Made by a program: the position numbers and the translations under genes. A stretch of 64,000 nt of DNA from Mesostigma viride (Eukaryota > Streptophyta > Mesostigmatophyceae > Mesostigmatales > Mesostigmataceae), in NCBI GenBank assembly GCA_009746045.1, contig RPFO01000213.1, positions 12,371,063 to 12,435,062 of the forward strand, written 5' to 3'. Positions 35,978 to 58,837 of this stretch are shown here, one piece after another (position 1 is the first letter of the stretch; every line of letters begins with the position of its first letter). The notes beneath the pieces were generated by a model, which had not been told where the DNA came from, made no database searches, and saw only the letters and a list, made by a program, of their open reading frames with translations.

Positions 35978-36425
35978 CGACACCGCCCTTGGTCTGGCCG
36001 GTCCCCTGCGGCTCGGCCAACCGGGGCGGCACATTTTGACCTGGCCTGGCCCCAAGAACATTCCTAAAAAGGTAGGGAAACATGCCATGACCTATACCCA
36101 GATGTTGCTGGACGACCTAGTGGTCCCAGCCCAGTTTGAGTACCGCATCCACTCTCTTTCCCGTCTTTGGACTGCCATGCAGGACAAGACGCGGTGGAAG
36201 AAGATTGTCAAGGCGCACACGCCAGCCCCTGTGGGCAAGCCGCCTCCCCCCAAACGGAGGAGCCGTTTTGATGAGTAGCGTAGATAGGCTTTTCTAGACT
36301 AGATATAGCTTAGAGTTAGGTTAGTTCGATTACGCGGCTTCCTCCACACCACCCACCCAACCTGGAATCTGTGCTACATGATCTCCCAACGGAGACATGT
36401 TATAATTTAATTTAATTTTTTTTTA
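35978..36425 (+). mobile_element. 5'-truncated LINE copy nested in element B (element C)
   Basis: The insertion is flanked by an exact 11-bp duplication, ATGGGGACAGG, at 35967-35977 and 36426-36436. It encodes only the ORF2 C terminus, intact to a stop near 36278, with DTALGLAGPLRLGQPGRHIL then WTAMQDKTRWKKIVKAHTP and ending KRRSRFDE. The 3' UTR has hairpin TCTCC-CAAC-GGAGA near 36385-36400 and an AATTT/T-rich tail. Severe 5' truncation, tail and target duplication are hallmarks of target-primed reverse transcription. The clean frame and exact duplication suggest it is one of the younger insertions. Confidence 0.9.
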
Positions 36426-36621
36426 ATGGGGACAGGACACAACCTTGCCACACCCCGTGGTGAAGGGGTAATGGTGGGGTGGTGCCTTCCGTAGTCCGCA
36501 CTACTGCCTGTGAGCCCTCATACAGCCGGCGAATGGCAGCAATAAACGCAGGTGGCACTCGGTCCAGCGCTAGGATGGCCCAAAGAGCCTACCAGAGGAC
36601 CGTGTCAAAGGCCTTGATATA

Positions 36622-36867
36622 ATTAATTAATTAATTAATTAATTAATTAATTAAACTCGTGCTCCCGTTGGGGAGTCACGGAGCACCGAAGTGCTTTTAA
36701 TCCCTGTGTGTGCACTACAGGAGAAAGGGCAGAGACCCCCAGTCTCCTTCATGCCAAAGGCATGCCACAGCTGCAATCGGGCGCGGCTAGCTAAAAGGAC
36801 AGGCTAACGATCCGGCAAACTGTGGGTGCAATAAGACCCATGTGAGCATATCATAGCAAGGAGCGTG
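36622..36867 (-). mobile_element. Short non-autonomous retroelement nested in element B (element D)
   Basis: This 246-bp insertion is flanked by an exact 12-bp duplication, GGCCTTGATATA, at 36610-36621 and 36868-36879. The undisturbed site is visible in element A near 34452. On the minus strand it starts CACGCTCCTTG, has no coding capacity and ends with two hairpins (GCAC-TTCG-GTGC and CTCCC-CAAC-GGGAG) plus an (ATTA)n tail. Its sequence matches the 3' region of the ORF1-only elements F and H. It is either a SINE-like derivative or a 5'-truncated copy of them. No RNA polymerase III B box was seen. Confidence 0.85.
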
Positions 36868-37530
36868 GGCCTTGATATAGTCAACAAAAATGAAGACCAG
36901 CGGCAAACTGTCATGCAGGGGGAAGGCGACGCACCTCCTCCATCAACCGGCGCGCGACAAACACACCAGCTCCTTTATCCTTATTATACCCTCATCATAT
37001 TGGCGTGGTAGGTACGTGAGGTAGAACTGCGTGGGTGCCACCGGCCGCCTTCCCCACTCTCGTGGACAAGGCGGCTCCCCCACCAGTCCTGCTCACCTTC
37101 CCCTCGATCCCGTGAGGACAAGCAGCGGTTCCTTTCTCGTCGCAAGAGGTTGCACGACCTAGCTCACCTGGACGCTGGACGACGACCTGACCCCCGGCCA
37201 GCAGCAGCAGCGACGCGACCTGTGGCCGGCCGGCCGGAATACCTCCGCCACAAGCAGGACCCCCAGAAGCCCAAGGTGTACTGGAGGGGCGGGGACCTGA
37301 TGATCAACCACAAGATGTGGACGCCCCCTAGCTGCGGGCTAGAATAGCTTGTATAATAGCCCTAGCTAGCTTGTATCCCTATTGGTAGTCACTGCTGCCA
37401 TGGCAGTCAAGCCTAGAATTAATGTACTTTGCCTAGCTGTGCCACCACACCTAGTCACGTGCACCGCTAACACATGGTATGTACACAACCAGCCATGCAT
37501 AGCCGGCCTTAGCTTAGTCCTTGTACAGCC

Positions 37531-37853
37531 ATTAATTAATTAATTAATCAGACTCGTGCTCCCGTTGGGGAGTCACGGTCTGGTCTGTCCGAGCATTAAC
37601 CCCGATGGATGGATGGATGGGTGCAAACAGTCCTACCGGTCTACTAATCTATCTACATCAGCTACCTACGACATCTATCTAACAGCATTCTAACTACAAC
37701 ATCTATCTAGACCGCCTCACGCTGCCCTAGGGGAGCTGTCTGGCGTGCCTCCCCCGGGTTTGCACACGCGGGCGCTTCCCCACAGGGGGGGGCTCGTTGT
37801 CCTCTATGACCTGGGCCCACTTGGCCTTGCCCATCATCTTCTTCCAAATCACG
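37531..37853 (-). mobile_element. 5'-truncated LINE copy nested in element F (element E)
   Basis: Flanked by an exact 10-bp duplication, TTGTACAGCC, at 37521-37530 and 37854-37863. The minus strand encodes the ORF2 C terminus (VIWKKMMGKAKWAQVIEDNE, then PPPVGKRPRVQTRGRHARQL) and a 3' UTR. It ends with hairpin CTCCC-CAAC-GGGAG and an ATTA tail at 37531-37552. Protein and 3' end resemble element C but the subfamily is different. Confidence 0.85.
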
Positions 37854-37985
37854 TTGTACAGCCATATGCTACGCCCTGGCTATGATCAGATTACTTGCCC
37901 ACGCTCCTTGTTGCGATATGCTCACATGGGTCATATTGCACCCACAGAACTTGCCGGATCCTCTATCGTGTCGGATTGCAGCTTT

Positions 37986-40030
37986 GGCATTAATTAATTA
38001 ATTAATTAATTAAAATCATAGCTCCGTTGGGAGCATATGTAACACATAGCCCTGAGAAAGGGGCATATATGGGTTTGTAATACAATCAGGGCGACAACCT
38101 GCAGGTGGAGGATGTACAACTATCACCTGCATGCTCTGGGTGCACAACAAGGTGCACCTGCACCGCCATGATGGTTTATGCCTTAGCACAGGCACCCAGG
38201 GGGCGGCTTGAGGAGAGGGCCGGCCTAGAAGGCCTGCATGACGTATGGGGTGGAAGGTATGTGGCTAGTAGGCTATAGCTGGTGTACACATGGCATCTCA
38301 GCAGTGAGTAACTCCCTGCATAGGCATAGCATGGCTAAATTCTTAATGCATCATCCATGGGAGGTCCCATTGTAGGCAGGGCGTGGCTAAATACTGAAAG
38401 CATCATCCATGGGGGCCACTATGGGCGCACATGCGCGTGGGCCACATGCAAAGGCTAAGCCTGTCTAATCTACACTACTGGTATATTCCCTAGTCTGAGG
38501 TGGCAGGAGGGGCCTGCCAGGGCTTGTGGTCAACGTGGATGACCGCCCCGGCCCTCCAGTATACCGGCTTCCCCCCTGCGCGCTGCCGGAGCGGAAGGTA
38601 GGTCGGCCATAGCTCGCGTCGCCGCTGTTGCTGGGCCAGGGTCAAGTCGTCGTCCAGCGTGAAGCGAGTCTCCGAGAGCTTCTTGCGGCATTTAAGGAAC
38701 GCCAGCTTGTCCGTCATGTACTTAAAGGCGAGGAGCACAGGTGCCGGGCCAGCCTTACCCCGCGCGCGGGGAAGGCGCCGGGACAGCCGACATGTCCAGC
38801 TGACCAGTGAGTTGCATGGGGGAAAGAATGGCGCGCTTAAATGCCTCAAGGAGGCTCGTGGAGGTCTCACAGGTCTGCTGGTCGAAGTGCTTGACGATGA
38901 CATTGTGGCTGCGCTTGTCGAGCTCGGCCGCCTCGCGGAGGTCGAGGGCTTGTTGCTTGAGAACTTTGTGCCGTGATGGTGGAGGTGGTGGAGGTGGTGT
39001 GCTGCTTAATCAAGCTAGTCCGCCCAGGTGGAGGGAGCATCGCCGGCCGGGCCAGCAGGCGCCGGCTGGGCGGCGATGTCCTTCACCGCCTGGGCGCGGT
39101 GAGGCCCGCGGTGTCATGCAAGCACTCAAGGGCGGTGGCGGTGGCTTGAAGGCGTTCATTGGTCGAGGTCGAGGAGCTGGGCGCTGTGATGTCGGCAGTG
39201 GAGGCGGAAATGGCAGTGGAGGTGGAGGCGGCGGCGGTGGAAATGTGAGGAAGTTCAGTAGCCAGCGTGCCATGCACCGATTGCTGCTACGTCGGCAGCA
39301 AGGGGGGTCACGTGCTACTGAAAGGCTTCCGCGAGGATGGAACGAAGTGTGGGGGCGGAGATGGATGGAGCCCAGATCTCGCCGTCGGAGCGCTGGAGAA
39401 GGGAGTTGAGGATGGCGTGCTGGAGTTCGGGGCGGGTGCACCCGGGCAGCGGGATGGGGAGCCAGCGGCGGCCATCCGGGAGGAGGAGGCGATTGTTGTC
39501 GTGGAGATGGAGGCACAGGTCGTAAAGCGAAGCGTAGTCCCCGAAGAAGATGTGCAGCGCATATAGCATCGGTCTGAGACGGGTTGGCCCAGTCGTAATC
39601 ATCGTCCTTGAAAGGCCGGGGCTGAAAGCTCGGTTCTGAGGGGCATAAGACCCTCCTGTTTTGTCGGCTGAGCGGGTGCGCTTGGGGTCAGGCGATGCAG
39701 ATGGCGAGGCGTTAAGCCCGGGAGGTTGCTGGACGACCACCAGTGCACGACTAGTGTCACCGCTGCCTGCCGGACCTGATGGCGAAGCTGCAGCCTGAGC
39801 TGCAGACGTATTTTCATTGCCGAGCGCAGCCGCCAGGCTGCGTTGCGTCGAGGCGCGTTTGTTCGCCATATATTGTGTAATAGCGTCGGAAAATTATATC
39901 AGCATGTGCATCTTAGAAAGACGAAGCGATTGTGATATTCACGGCTAAATTCGGTGCTCAAACGTGAAAGTTACGAGCCCGGCCGTCAGCCATGGCTACC
40001 TCGTGGCTCATGAAATGAATGGGCTGTGGC
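37986..40030 (-). mobile_element. ORF1-only retroelement with the best-preserved ORF1 (element G)
   Basis: The ORF1-like frame starts with an ATG at 39869 (MANKRASTQRSLAAALGNEN) and runs 185 codons to a stop. It includes a basic patch (DPKRTRSADK) and a conserved-looking block (DYASLYDLCLHLHDNNRLLL). After a proline-rich, frame-broken stretch the C-terminal part resumes at 38903-38490 with FKYMTDKLAFLKCRKKLSET then LDDDLTLAQQQRRRELWPTY. It resembles the L1 ORF1p C-terminal domain. A 3' UTR of about 475 bp follows with no ORF2, then hairpin CTCC-CAAC-GGAG (about 38024-38036) and an (ATTA)n tail (37988-38014). The 5' end is uncertain. One or more frameshifts separate the halves. Confidence 0.7.
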
Positions 40031-40181
40031 ATGCCTCTGGCATGAATGGGCTGTGGCATGCATCTGGCGTGAAGGAGAAAGGGGGTCTCTGCCCTTTCTT
40101 CCTGTTGTGCACACGCAGGGATTAAAAGCACCTCGGTGCTCCGTGACTCCCCAACGGGAGCACGAGTTCAATTAATTAATT

Positions 40182-41060
40182 AATATCCCAACGTATCGCA
40201 CATGGTGATTGATCGAAGGGCTACTACATGTAATGCGCACATGCATATGTCATGCAGGTCTTCCTACAGACAGCCACACGGCTTCCGCGGTCTTCACGCC
40301 TTTCCTCTTGGAAAACTGCTCTAGAGCCCTTACACGACGTTGGAATGCCATGCGGCCAGGAGTTGTCGTACTTAACACAAACCCGCCAGCTAATGATCTG
40401 GCCCCCGATGGTTCCCAACCCAGCCAATATGGACACAAGGCTTCCAGACCATGCATGCGGCAGGGGCTCAACGTCACATGATCCACGACAACATTCTCAT
40501 GAGCTGTGTTAAAAGGCGGTCGGGACAAGCATACAGGATAAGCGCTGGTTGTCTCCTTGATACTTACGCTGCATGTAGCAGACATCAGGTTTGAATCAAG
40601 TTGCTGCATCTCGTGTAATGCACTTTACACCGTAACCATGTAAGGCCACCGTGACCGGCAGCGCAGGGCTCTGGCCAACACAACATTCACGACAATATGA
40701 TGACATCTGTAGCATCTCTGCCCCGCATATACTTGCCTCATTAACGCTCGTACCGTTGCCTTGCATGCCCATACCGGGCTGCCAATAAAATGGGAAGCAA
40801 TAACTCATGGCCACTTAAGTACAAGAAAGGATTGCCACACATTGGCACAAAAATCACAACATTCTCTCTCGGGTCCCTCCATTAGTACGTTCAGCGGAGC
40901 GCGGGAATCCGGGTCACCTTGCCAGGGGCCTGGGGAAAATACTGAGCTTGTATCACGCTGTTTCCATGTTGATTCCAACACTATGTCCATGTCAACATAG
41001 TTTATAACACGGTCTGCACGCTGGCATATGAGGCCTGTACTGTACTAGAGAGTGCTAACA
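40182..41060. other. Intergenic region between the retroelement nest and VTE6
   Basis: No gene supported. 40247-40320 resembles 30862-30935, and 40535-40570 contains the dispersed-repeat block 'gcgctggttgtctccttgat'. The right end is the 3' flank of VTE6. Confidence 0.5.
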
Positions 41061-42122
41061 TTAGAGCGCCGTCCGCAGGACGATGGCCAGCAGCATGCCG
41101 ATTGTGACGTTGATGACGTTCACGAGGTCGTTGGTCAGCCACTCAAATCCCTGCTTGCCCTGCAGGGTGGCGCCGATCAGGCTCTCTATGTTGTTGGCCA
41201 CGAACGCGGCTGCGATGCAGCTGAACAGGCTGATGCCGTCCATGAGTCCCAGCCAGCAGCCCAGGCTTGACAGGATGATGGACGCGACGATGCCCGCGAT
41301 GGTGCCCTCGACGCTGATCGCGCCCTCAGTGCCACGTGGCACCTTCGACAGCGTCGTGATCAGGTACGTCGTCTTCCCGAACGCCTTGCCGAACTCGCTG
41401 GAGACGGTGTCGGACATTTTGGTCGCGAGGCTGGCAACAAAGCCCACACGCAAGAGCTCCGCGGCAGGCAGAAGCTCGGCTACCGCCGGCCATGGACCTT
41501 GCTTCAAAATGTACGCGATGGCACAGGCGGCCGCGGCCGCTCCTGAGCCCCACACGCTACCGGCACCGCGGTGCCCCGATCGCTTTTCTGCAATTCCTTC
41601 GGCCTCCTTTTGTTTTAGCTTAATTTTGGTGGCTAGCGTGCCCCCGACAAAAAATAGGCATATGACAAGGAATCCAGGAAGTTGGAAGGCGCGATAAATT
41701 ATCGCGCCAAGTAGCCAGGCATTGGCGAAACCGATAGGTGACAAGCCTGAGAGGAGCACAGGTGACCCCAGTGCGAAGACGAGCGAGGTAAATGTAACGG
41801 CAGCTGCCAACGTGGGGCTGGATAAAAATGCCGCTGCTGAGTTAAGAGAGAAACCATTCGATGCCGCTAACAGCGGCAGCGCCGGATAACTCGTAACGGA
41901 CGGTGGCGGGCTACTAACTGGTGAATGAGAAGCTTTCACCGAAGGCAGAACGGTTTTATGTTGAACACTGAAAGGCTGAAGCTTAATTTGATGCGAGAAA
42001 CCCTTGCGCAAAACCGGCCCGTCATTAAACTTCAGTTTTCCATTCAAACGACAGCGGGGAGTTTTTGAACTGACGTTGGTTGCGAAATGAAGGGCTGGTC
42101 GAAAGGAGATCGTGCTCGTCAT
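41061..42122 (-). CDS. VTE6: Phytyl-phosphate kinase, plastid (DUF92/TMEM19 family)
   Basis: An uninterrupted 353-codon frame starts at an ATG and ends in TAA. The first ~90 residues are Ser/Thr/Lys-rich and poor in acidic residues, like a chloroplast transit peptide. Several hydrophobic segments follow (residues about 95-165 and 195-350). The conserved family block is plain: ASLATKMSDTVSSEFGKAFG, KTTYLITTLSKVPRGTEGAI, then SVEGTIAGIVASIILS. VTE6 makes phytyl diphosphate from phytyl phosphate in the plastid envelope, salvaging chlorophyll-derived phytol for tocopherol and phylloquinone synthesis. It has no introns, unlike most neighbours, which might reflect an ancient retrocopy or simple loss. 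It lies head to head with PSAL, 607 bp apart. The alternative of a general TMEM19 protein is less likely given the plastid leader. Confidence 0.95.
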   Translation of the reverse strand: MTSTISFRPALHFATNVSSKTPRCRLNGKLKFNDGPVLRKGFSHQIKLQPFSVQHKTVLPSVKASHSPVSSPPPSVTSYPALPLLAASNGFSLNSAAAFLSSPTLAAAVTFTSLVFALGSPVLLSGLSPIGFANAWLLGAIIYRAFQLPGFLVICLFFVGGTLATKIKLKQKEAEGIAEKRSGHRGAGSVWGSGAAAAACAIAYILKQGPWPAVAELLPAAELLRVGFVASLATKMSDTVSSEFGKAFGKTTYLITTLSKVPRGTEGAISVEGTIAGIVASIILSSLGCWLGLMDGISLFSCIAAAFVANNIESLIGATLQGKQGFEWLTNDLVNVINVTIGMLLAIVLRTAL

Positions 42123-42729
42123 TTTAATGACCAGGTCAGTCTCTTAGTGCTCTTTAAACGACCAGGTCAAAGGACGCTACAACCGAAGCATGGCGAATTT
42201 GGTCAATATTTTAAATTTATTTTCTGTTTCACAATCTGTGTCGCTGCCTTGGCCAATTGCCTGGTTTTCCTTGTTCTTCTCGCATATCCAGCATGCCCGG
42301 TCAATGGTCATGAATATCTGCTCGCGCGCCAAGAATTGCGTCGTCCCTTTCTTTTCGAAGTACGAGATGAAACTTTCCACGTGTCACATGTCAATTCCCT
42401 TGTTGCCCATCTCCCCCGCTAAACTTGAGTAACGGTCAGCTCGGCAAGACCTCGGAGCCTGGGAAGTCCGATCGGCCGAAGCCCACGCCTGGGCTCCCAG
42501 GTGCCCTACTGGACCTTGACCTTCAGGGATCCCTGGATCTGGCGAACGTCACTCCGGCATCCGAAATTGTGCCATACATTTGTTTCGAGATTCAGACCAA
42601 TCACAGCACGGGTGCACCTTATCGGAGACGGGCGACCAAAACCCGAACTCAGCTACAGCGGTAAAGGATCGCCATTGCCAAGGCCACGGTGTAGCCTGTC
42701 TCCACCACACCACTCAACCCTTAACATCC
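42123..42729. promoter_or_regulatory. Divergent VTE6/PSAL promoter region
   Basis: A 607-bp gap between start codons on opposite strands. 'cgaccaggtca' occurs twice (about 42129 and 42159) near the VTE6 start. An open frame at 42425-42664 is not supported as a gene and probably covers PSAL upstream or 5' UTR sequence. The arrangement suggests co-regulation, but no light-response element can be assigned. Confidence 0.55.
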
Positions 42730-43827
42730 ATGGCTTCCTCCGCGTGCCTGTCAACCGCCGTGGCTTTCGCCACGGTGGCTCCCAGCGTTGCCGCCCCCAA
42801 GGCGGTGCGCATGGAGAAGAAGTTCTTCGGGAAGGCTGTGGGCATGAACGCCTCCGCTAAGATGGTCGCTAAGCGCAGCGTCGCTGTCTACGCCGGCGAG
42901 GTCCGTGCATAGGATGCGATAGTAGGAATGGAATGGAGATGTGACAACTGTAACAGCGAGACTAGCTAAAGAAATGTTGGTTAAGAGTCACCTTACTCGA
43001 CCCGGCTGTCCTGGCTATTTCAGGCAACTCCTGGCTTTCCGACCCTTTTCACGGAAACATGCAAACACATTCGCTAGACGCAATTCGGCAGTCAGCTTGC
43101 TTGACGTCGCCGTTCTTTGCCAGGCTTCATTTCGCTGCGGCATCGAGCCGTGGCCACGATATCATGTTTTCAAATAGGGATGCTACTCGTGGTTTCAATC
43201 AGGCCGTGACAGGCTGCCAACAAATCCCAAGCGTGCGGACATATCGTTGCAATAATATCCCTGCACCGTTGCCATCGAAAGCCTTTCCTAGACTTACACT
43301 GTCTCATATGGCTTTTGTGTGCATGGTCCCCTACGCGCTCTGTATAACCGCAGATCAAGCAGGTGATCCAGCCCCTGAATGGCGATCCGTTCATTGGCAT
43401 GCTCGAGACCCCCATCACCTCGGCTCCCATTGTGTCGGACTACCTGTCCAAGCTCCCAGCCTACCGCACCGGAGTGTCCCCCCTGCTCCGTGGTGTTGAG
43501 ATCGGTCTGGCCCACGGTTACCTGCTGTTCGGACCATTCGTCAAGACTGGCCCACTCCGTGACACCGATGCCGCCAACCTGGCTGGCGTGATGGGTGCTG
43601 CTGGCGTCGTTGTCCTCCTTACTGCTTGCCTTGCCATCTACGGCCAGGCTACCTTCCAGAGCGAGAAGCAGGGCCTGAAGACCCTGACCCTGTCTGGCCG
43701 TGTTATTGGCGATCAGCTCCAGACCAAGGATGGCTGGGCCAGCTTCGCCTCCGGCTTCGCCGTTGGCGGTGTCTCTGGCGCTGTGTGGGCGTACATCCTG
43801 TACACCAACCTGCCATTCTACTTGTAA
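42730..43827 (+). CDS. PSAL: Photosystem I reaction centre subunit XI, chloroplast precursor
   Basis: Exons 42730-42900 and 43354-43827 join in phase 0 into 214 aa. Residues 1 to about 54 form an Ala/Ser/Lys-rich transit peptide ([20 protein letters not shown]...). The mature part is unmistakable Psa[41 protein letters not shown], and hydrophobic segments around [20 protein letters not shown] and [20 protein letters not shown], ending LPFYL. PsaL is a thylakoid membrane subunit that binds chlorophyll and, in plants and algae, helps dock LHCII during state transitions. The intron has donor GTCCGT and acceptor CAG before ATCAAGCAG. A second AAGCAG acceptor 9 bp later would drop three residues in frame. 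AATAAA lies near 43965. Confidence 0.98.
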
Positions 43828-44911
43828 ATTGATCAAACTTGATTGGGTGTCCTGATATTAATTAATACATACTCTGTGTATTATCAATGGCAGTGCATGC
43901 ACCCTGTTGGTCACTAGTCGATTGGGCAAGCATTCTTTTCCCAGAGGCGCTTGCCCCTGCAAGAAATAAATGAAGCCATGTGTATAAACTAGACTTCAGA
44001 ATTATAAAACATGCAGGTATCTCTTCTTCAAAGAACGATGTTTAAGCCCATGTATCTTTGCATGCCTATTGTCTGTTGAGATGGAATTTATTGTTGAGTG
44101 TGTTTTAGATCTATCAGTGAAAGCTAGCTTGTTTAAGTACAATGTGCTTGGTATAGATAGCCTCACACAATGTGTGTACACTTTTCGTTTGCATGTGTGA
44201 CAGCTAGCATTTTTTCTTCCATGGGCAAGAGTGCCCCTGCTGCCCCCCCCATGCCCCATGCCATAGATGAGCATTGCGTGTGTTGAATTCACACTGCTGC
44301 CAGGTTTGTGTCACCATCTAGTGCTAAGAAGAATTATGAATTTGGTATTTTTTAATATTTGGGGAGCTAGTGTAGTCTGTGAATTGTACATGCTGCTGCC
44401 TGGTAGATGTGGCACGCTAGCCAGAGAAAGTGGATTAGCATGCATCAGTCGTGACGTTTTGGCATGTGTTGGAGTATTATTTACCACTGCGTGGGGTCAC
44501 CCGTGCAAAGTGTTCCACGACAGATCATGCAAATGAACGAGTGACGCGTGTCAGTCGGGAAGGGCTCAGTACAGGTGATGCTCATGGCTGGAATAGAAAC
44601 GTCTACACCGAACGTTGGGTCCAGTAGGTTGAGCCTGCGCGTTAGTTCTGTTTTAGGTGTAGAAGTAATTAAAATTGCACAACAACCGTGCAATATGAAA
44701 GTAAATTTAAATAAAGAGTTGTCTCACTTCATAAACATGCATATGTAAAACAAAACTTCGTGAACTAGTGGTGGGCGAGCCGGTCTAAGCCAGTCTATCT
44801 GCGAAGGTGTCAGTGTATGCTGTTAGCAACATTGCATATAAAACGCCAGGTTCCTAAGCCCAGGTCCTGCGATTACAGGCCTGCGGTAGGTCCGTTGTCT
44901 CAGTTGATCCG
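43828..44911. other. Convergent 3' flanks of PSAL and CEP120
   Basis: AT-rich non-coding sequence. AATAAA near 43965 can serve PSAL. 'tttaaataaagag' near 44706 is on the + strand and has no nearby gene end to serve. No further gene seen. Confidence 0.6.

Positions 44912-58837
<13,926 letters not shown>

Larger units (their letters stand above)
34788..36964 (-). mobile_element. Degenerate L1-like LINE with two nested insertions (element B)
   Basis: This copy is flanked by an apparent 10-bp target duplication, ACCAGCTCCT, at 34778-34787 and 36965-36974. Its 3' end on the minus strand has an AATTT-type tail (about 34789-34812) and hairpin CTCC-CAAC-GGAG, followed inward by the ORF2 C terminus near 34930. 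LIYADDM near 35820 is the reverse-transcriptase active-site region. KVLVLTVLAYGA and QVDTALGLAGPQRLGQ match elements A and C. Elements C and D interrupt it. Removing them restores alignment with element A. Frames are broken throughout. Confidence 0.75.
37020..40181 (+). mobile_element. ORF1-only retroelement carrying nested elements E and G (element F)
   Basis: Decayed ORF1 at about 37105-37347 reads DDDLTPGQQQQRRDLWP then KPKVYWRGGDLMINHKMWTP. It is followed directly by non-coding 3' sequence and no reverse transcriptase. The 3' UTR is split by E (37531-37853) and by G. It resumes at about 40030-40181 with 'gggtctctgccctttcttcc', hairpins GCAC-CTCG-GTGC and CTCCC-CAAC-GGGAG, and an (ATTA)n tail. 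The sequence 'ggattgcagctttggcat' at 37973-37989, just before the tail of G, continues as 'gcatctggcgtgaagg' near 40060, matching the uninterrupted order seen in D. Exact limits are uncertain. Confidence 0.65.

Noticed and set aside
36622-36867. Element D as a tRNA-derived SINE
   Set aside because: No A or B box of RNA polymerase III was found; its sequence matches the 3' region of ORF1-only elements, so LINE-derived origin is preferred.
42425-42860. Open frames upstream of and overlapping PSAL exon 1
   Set aside because: Those overlapping exon 1 are other frames of the PSAL transit-peptide region; those upstream have no homology.
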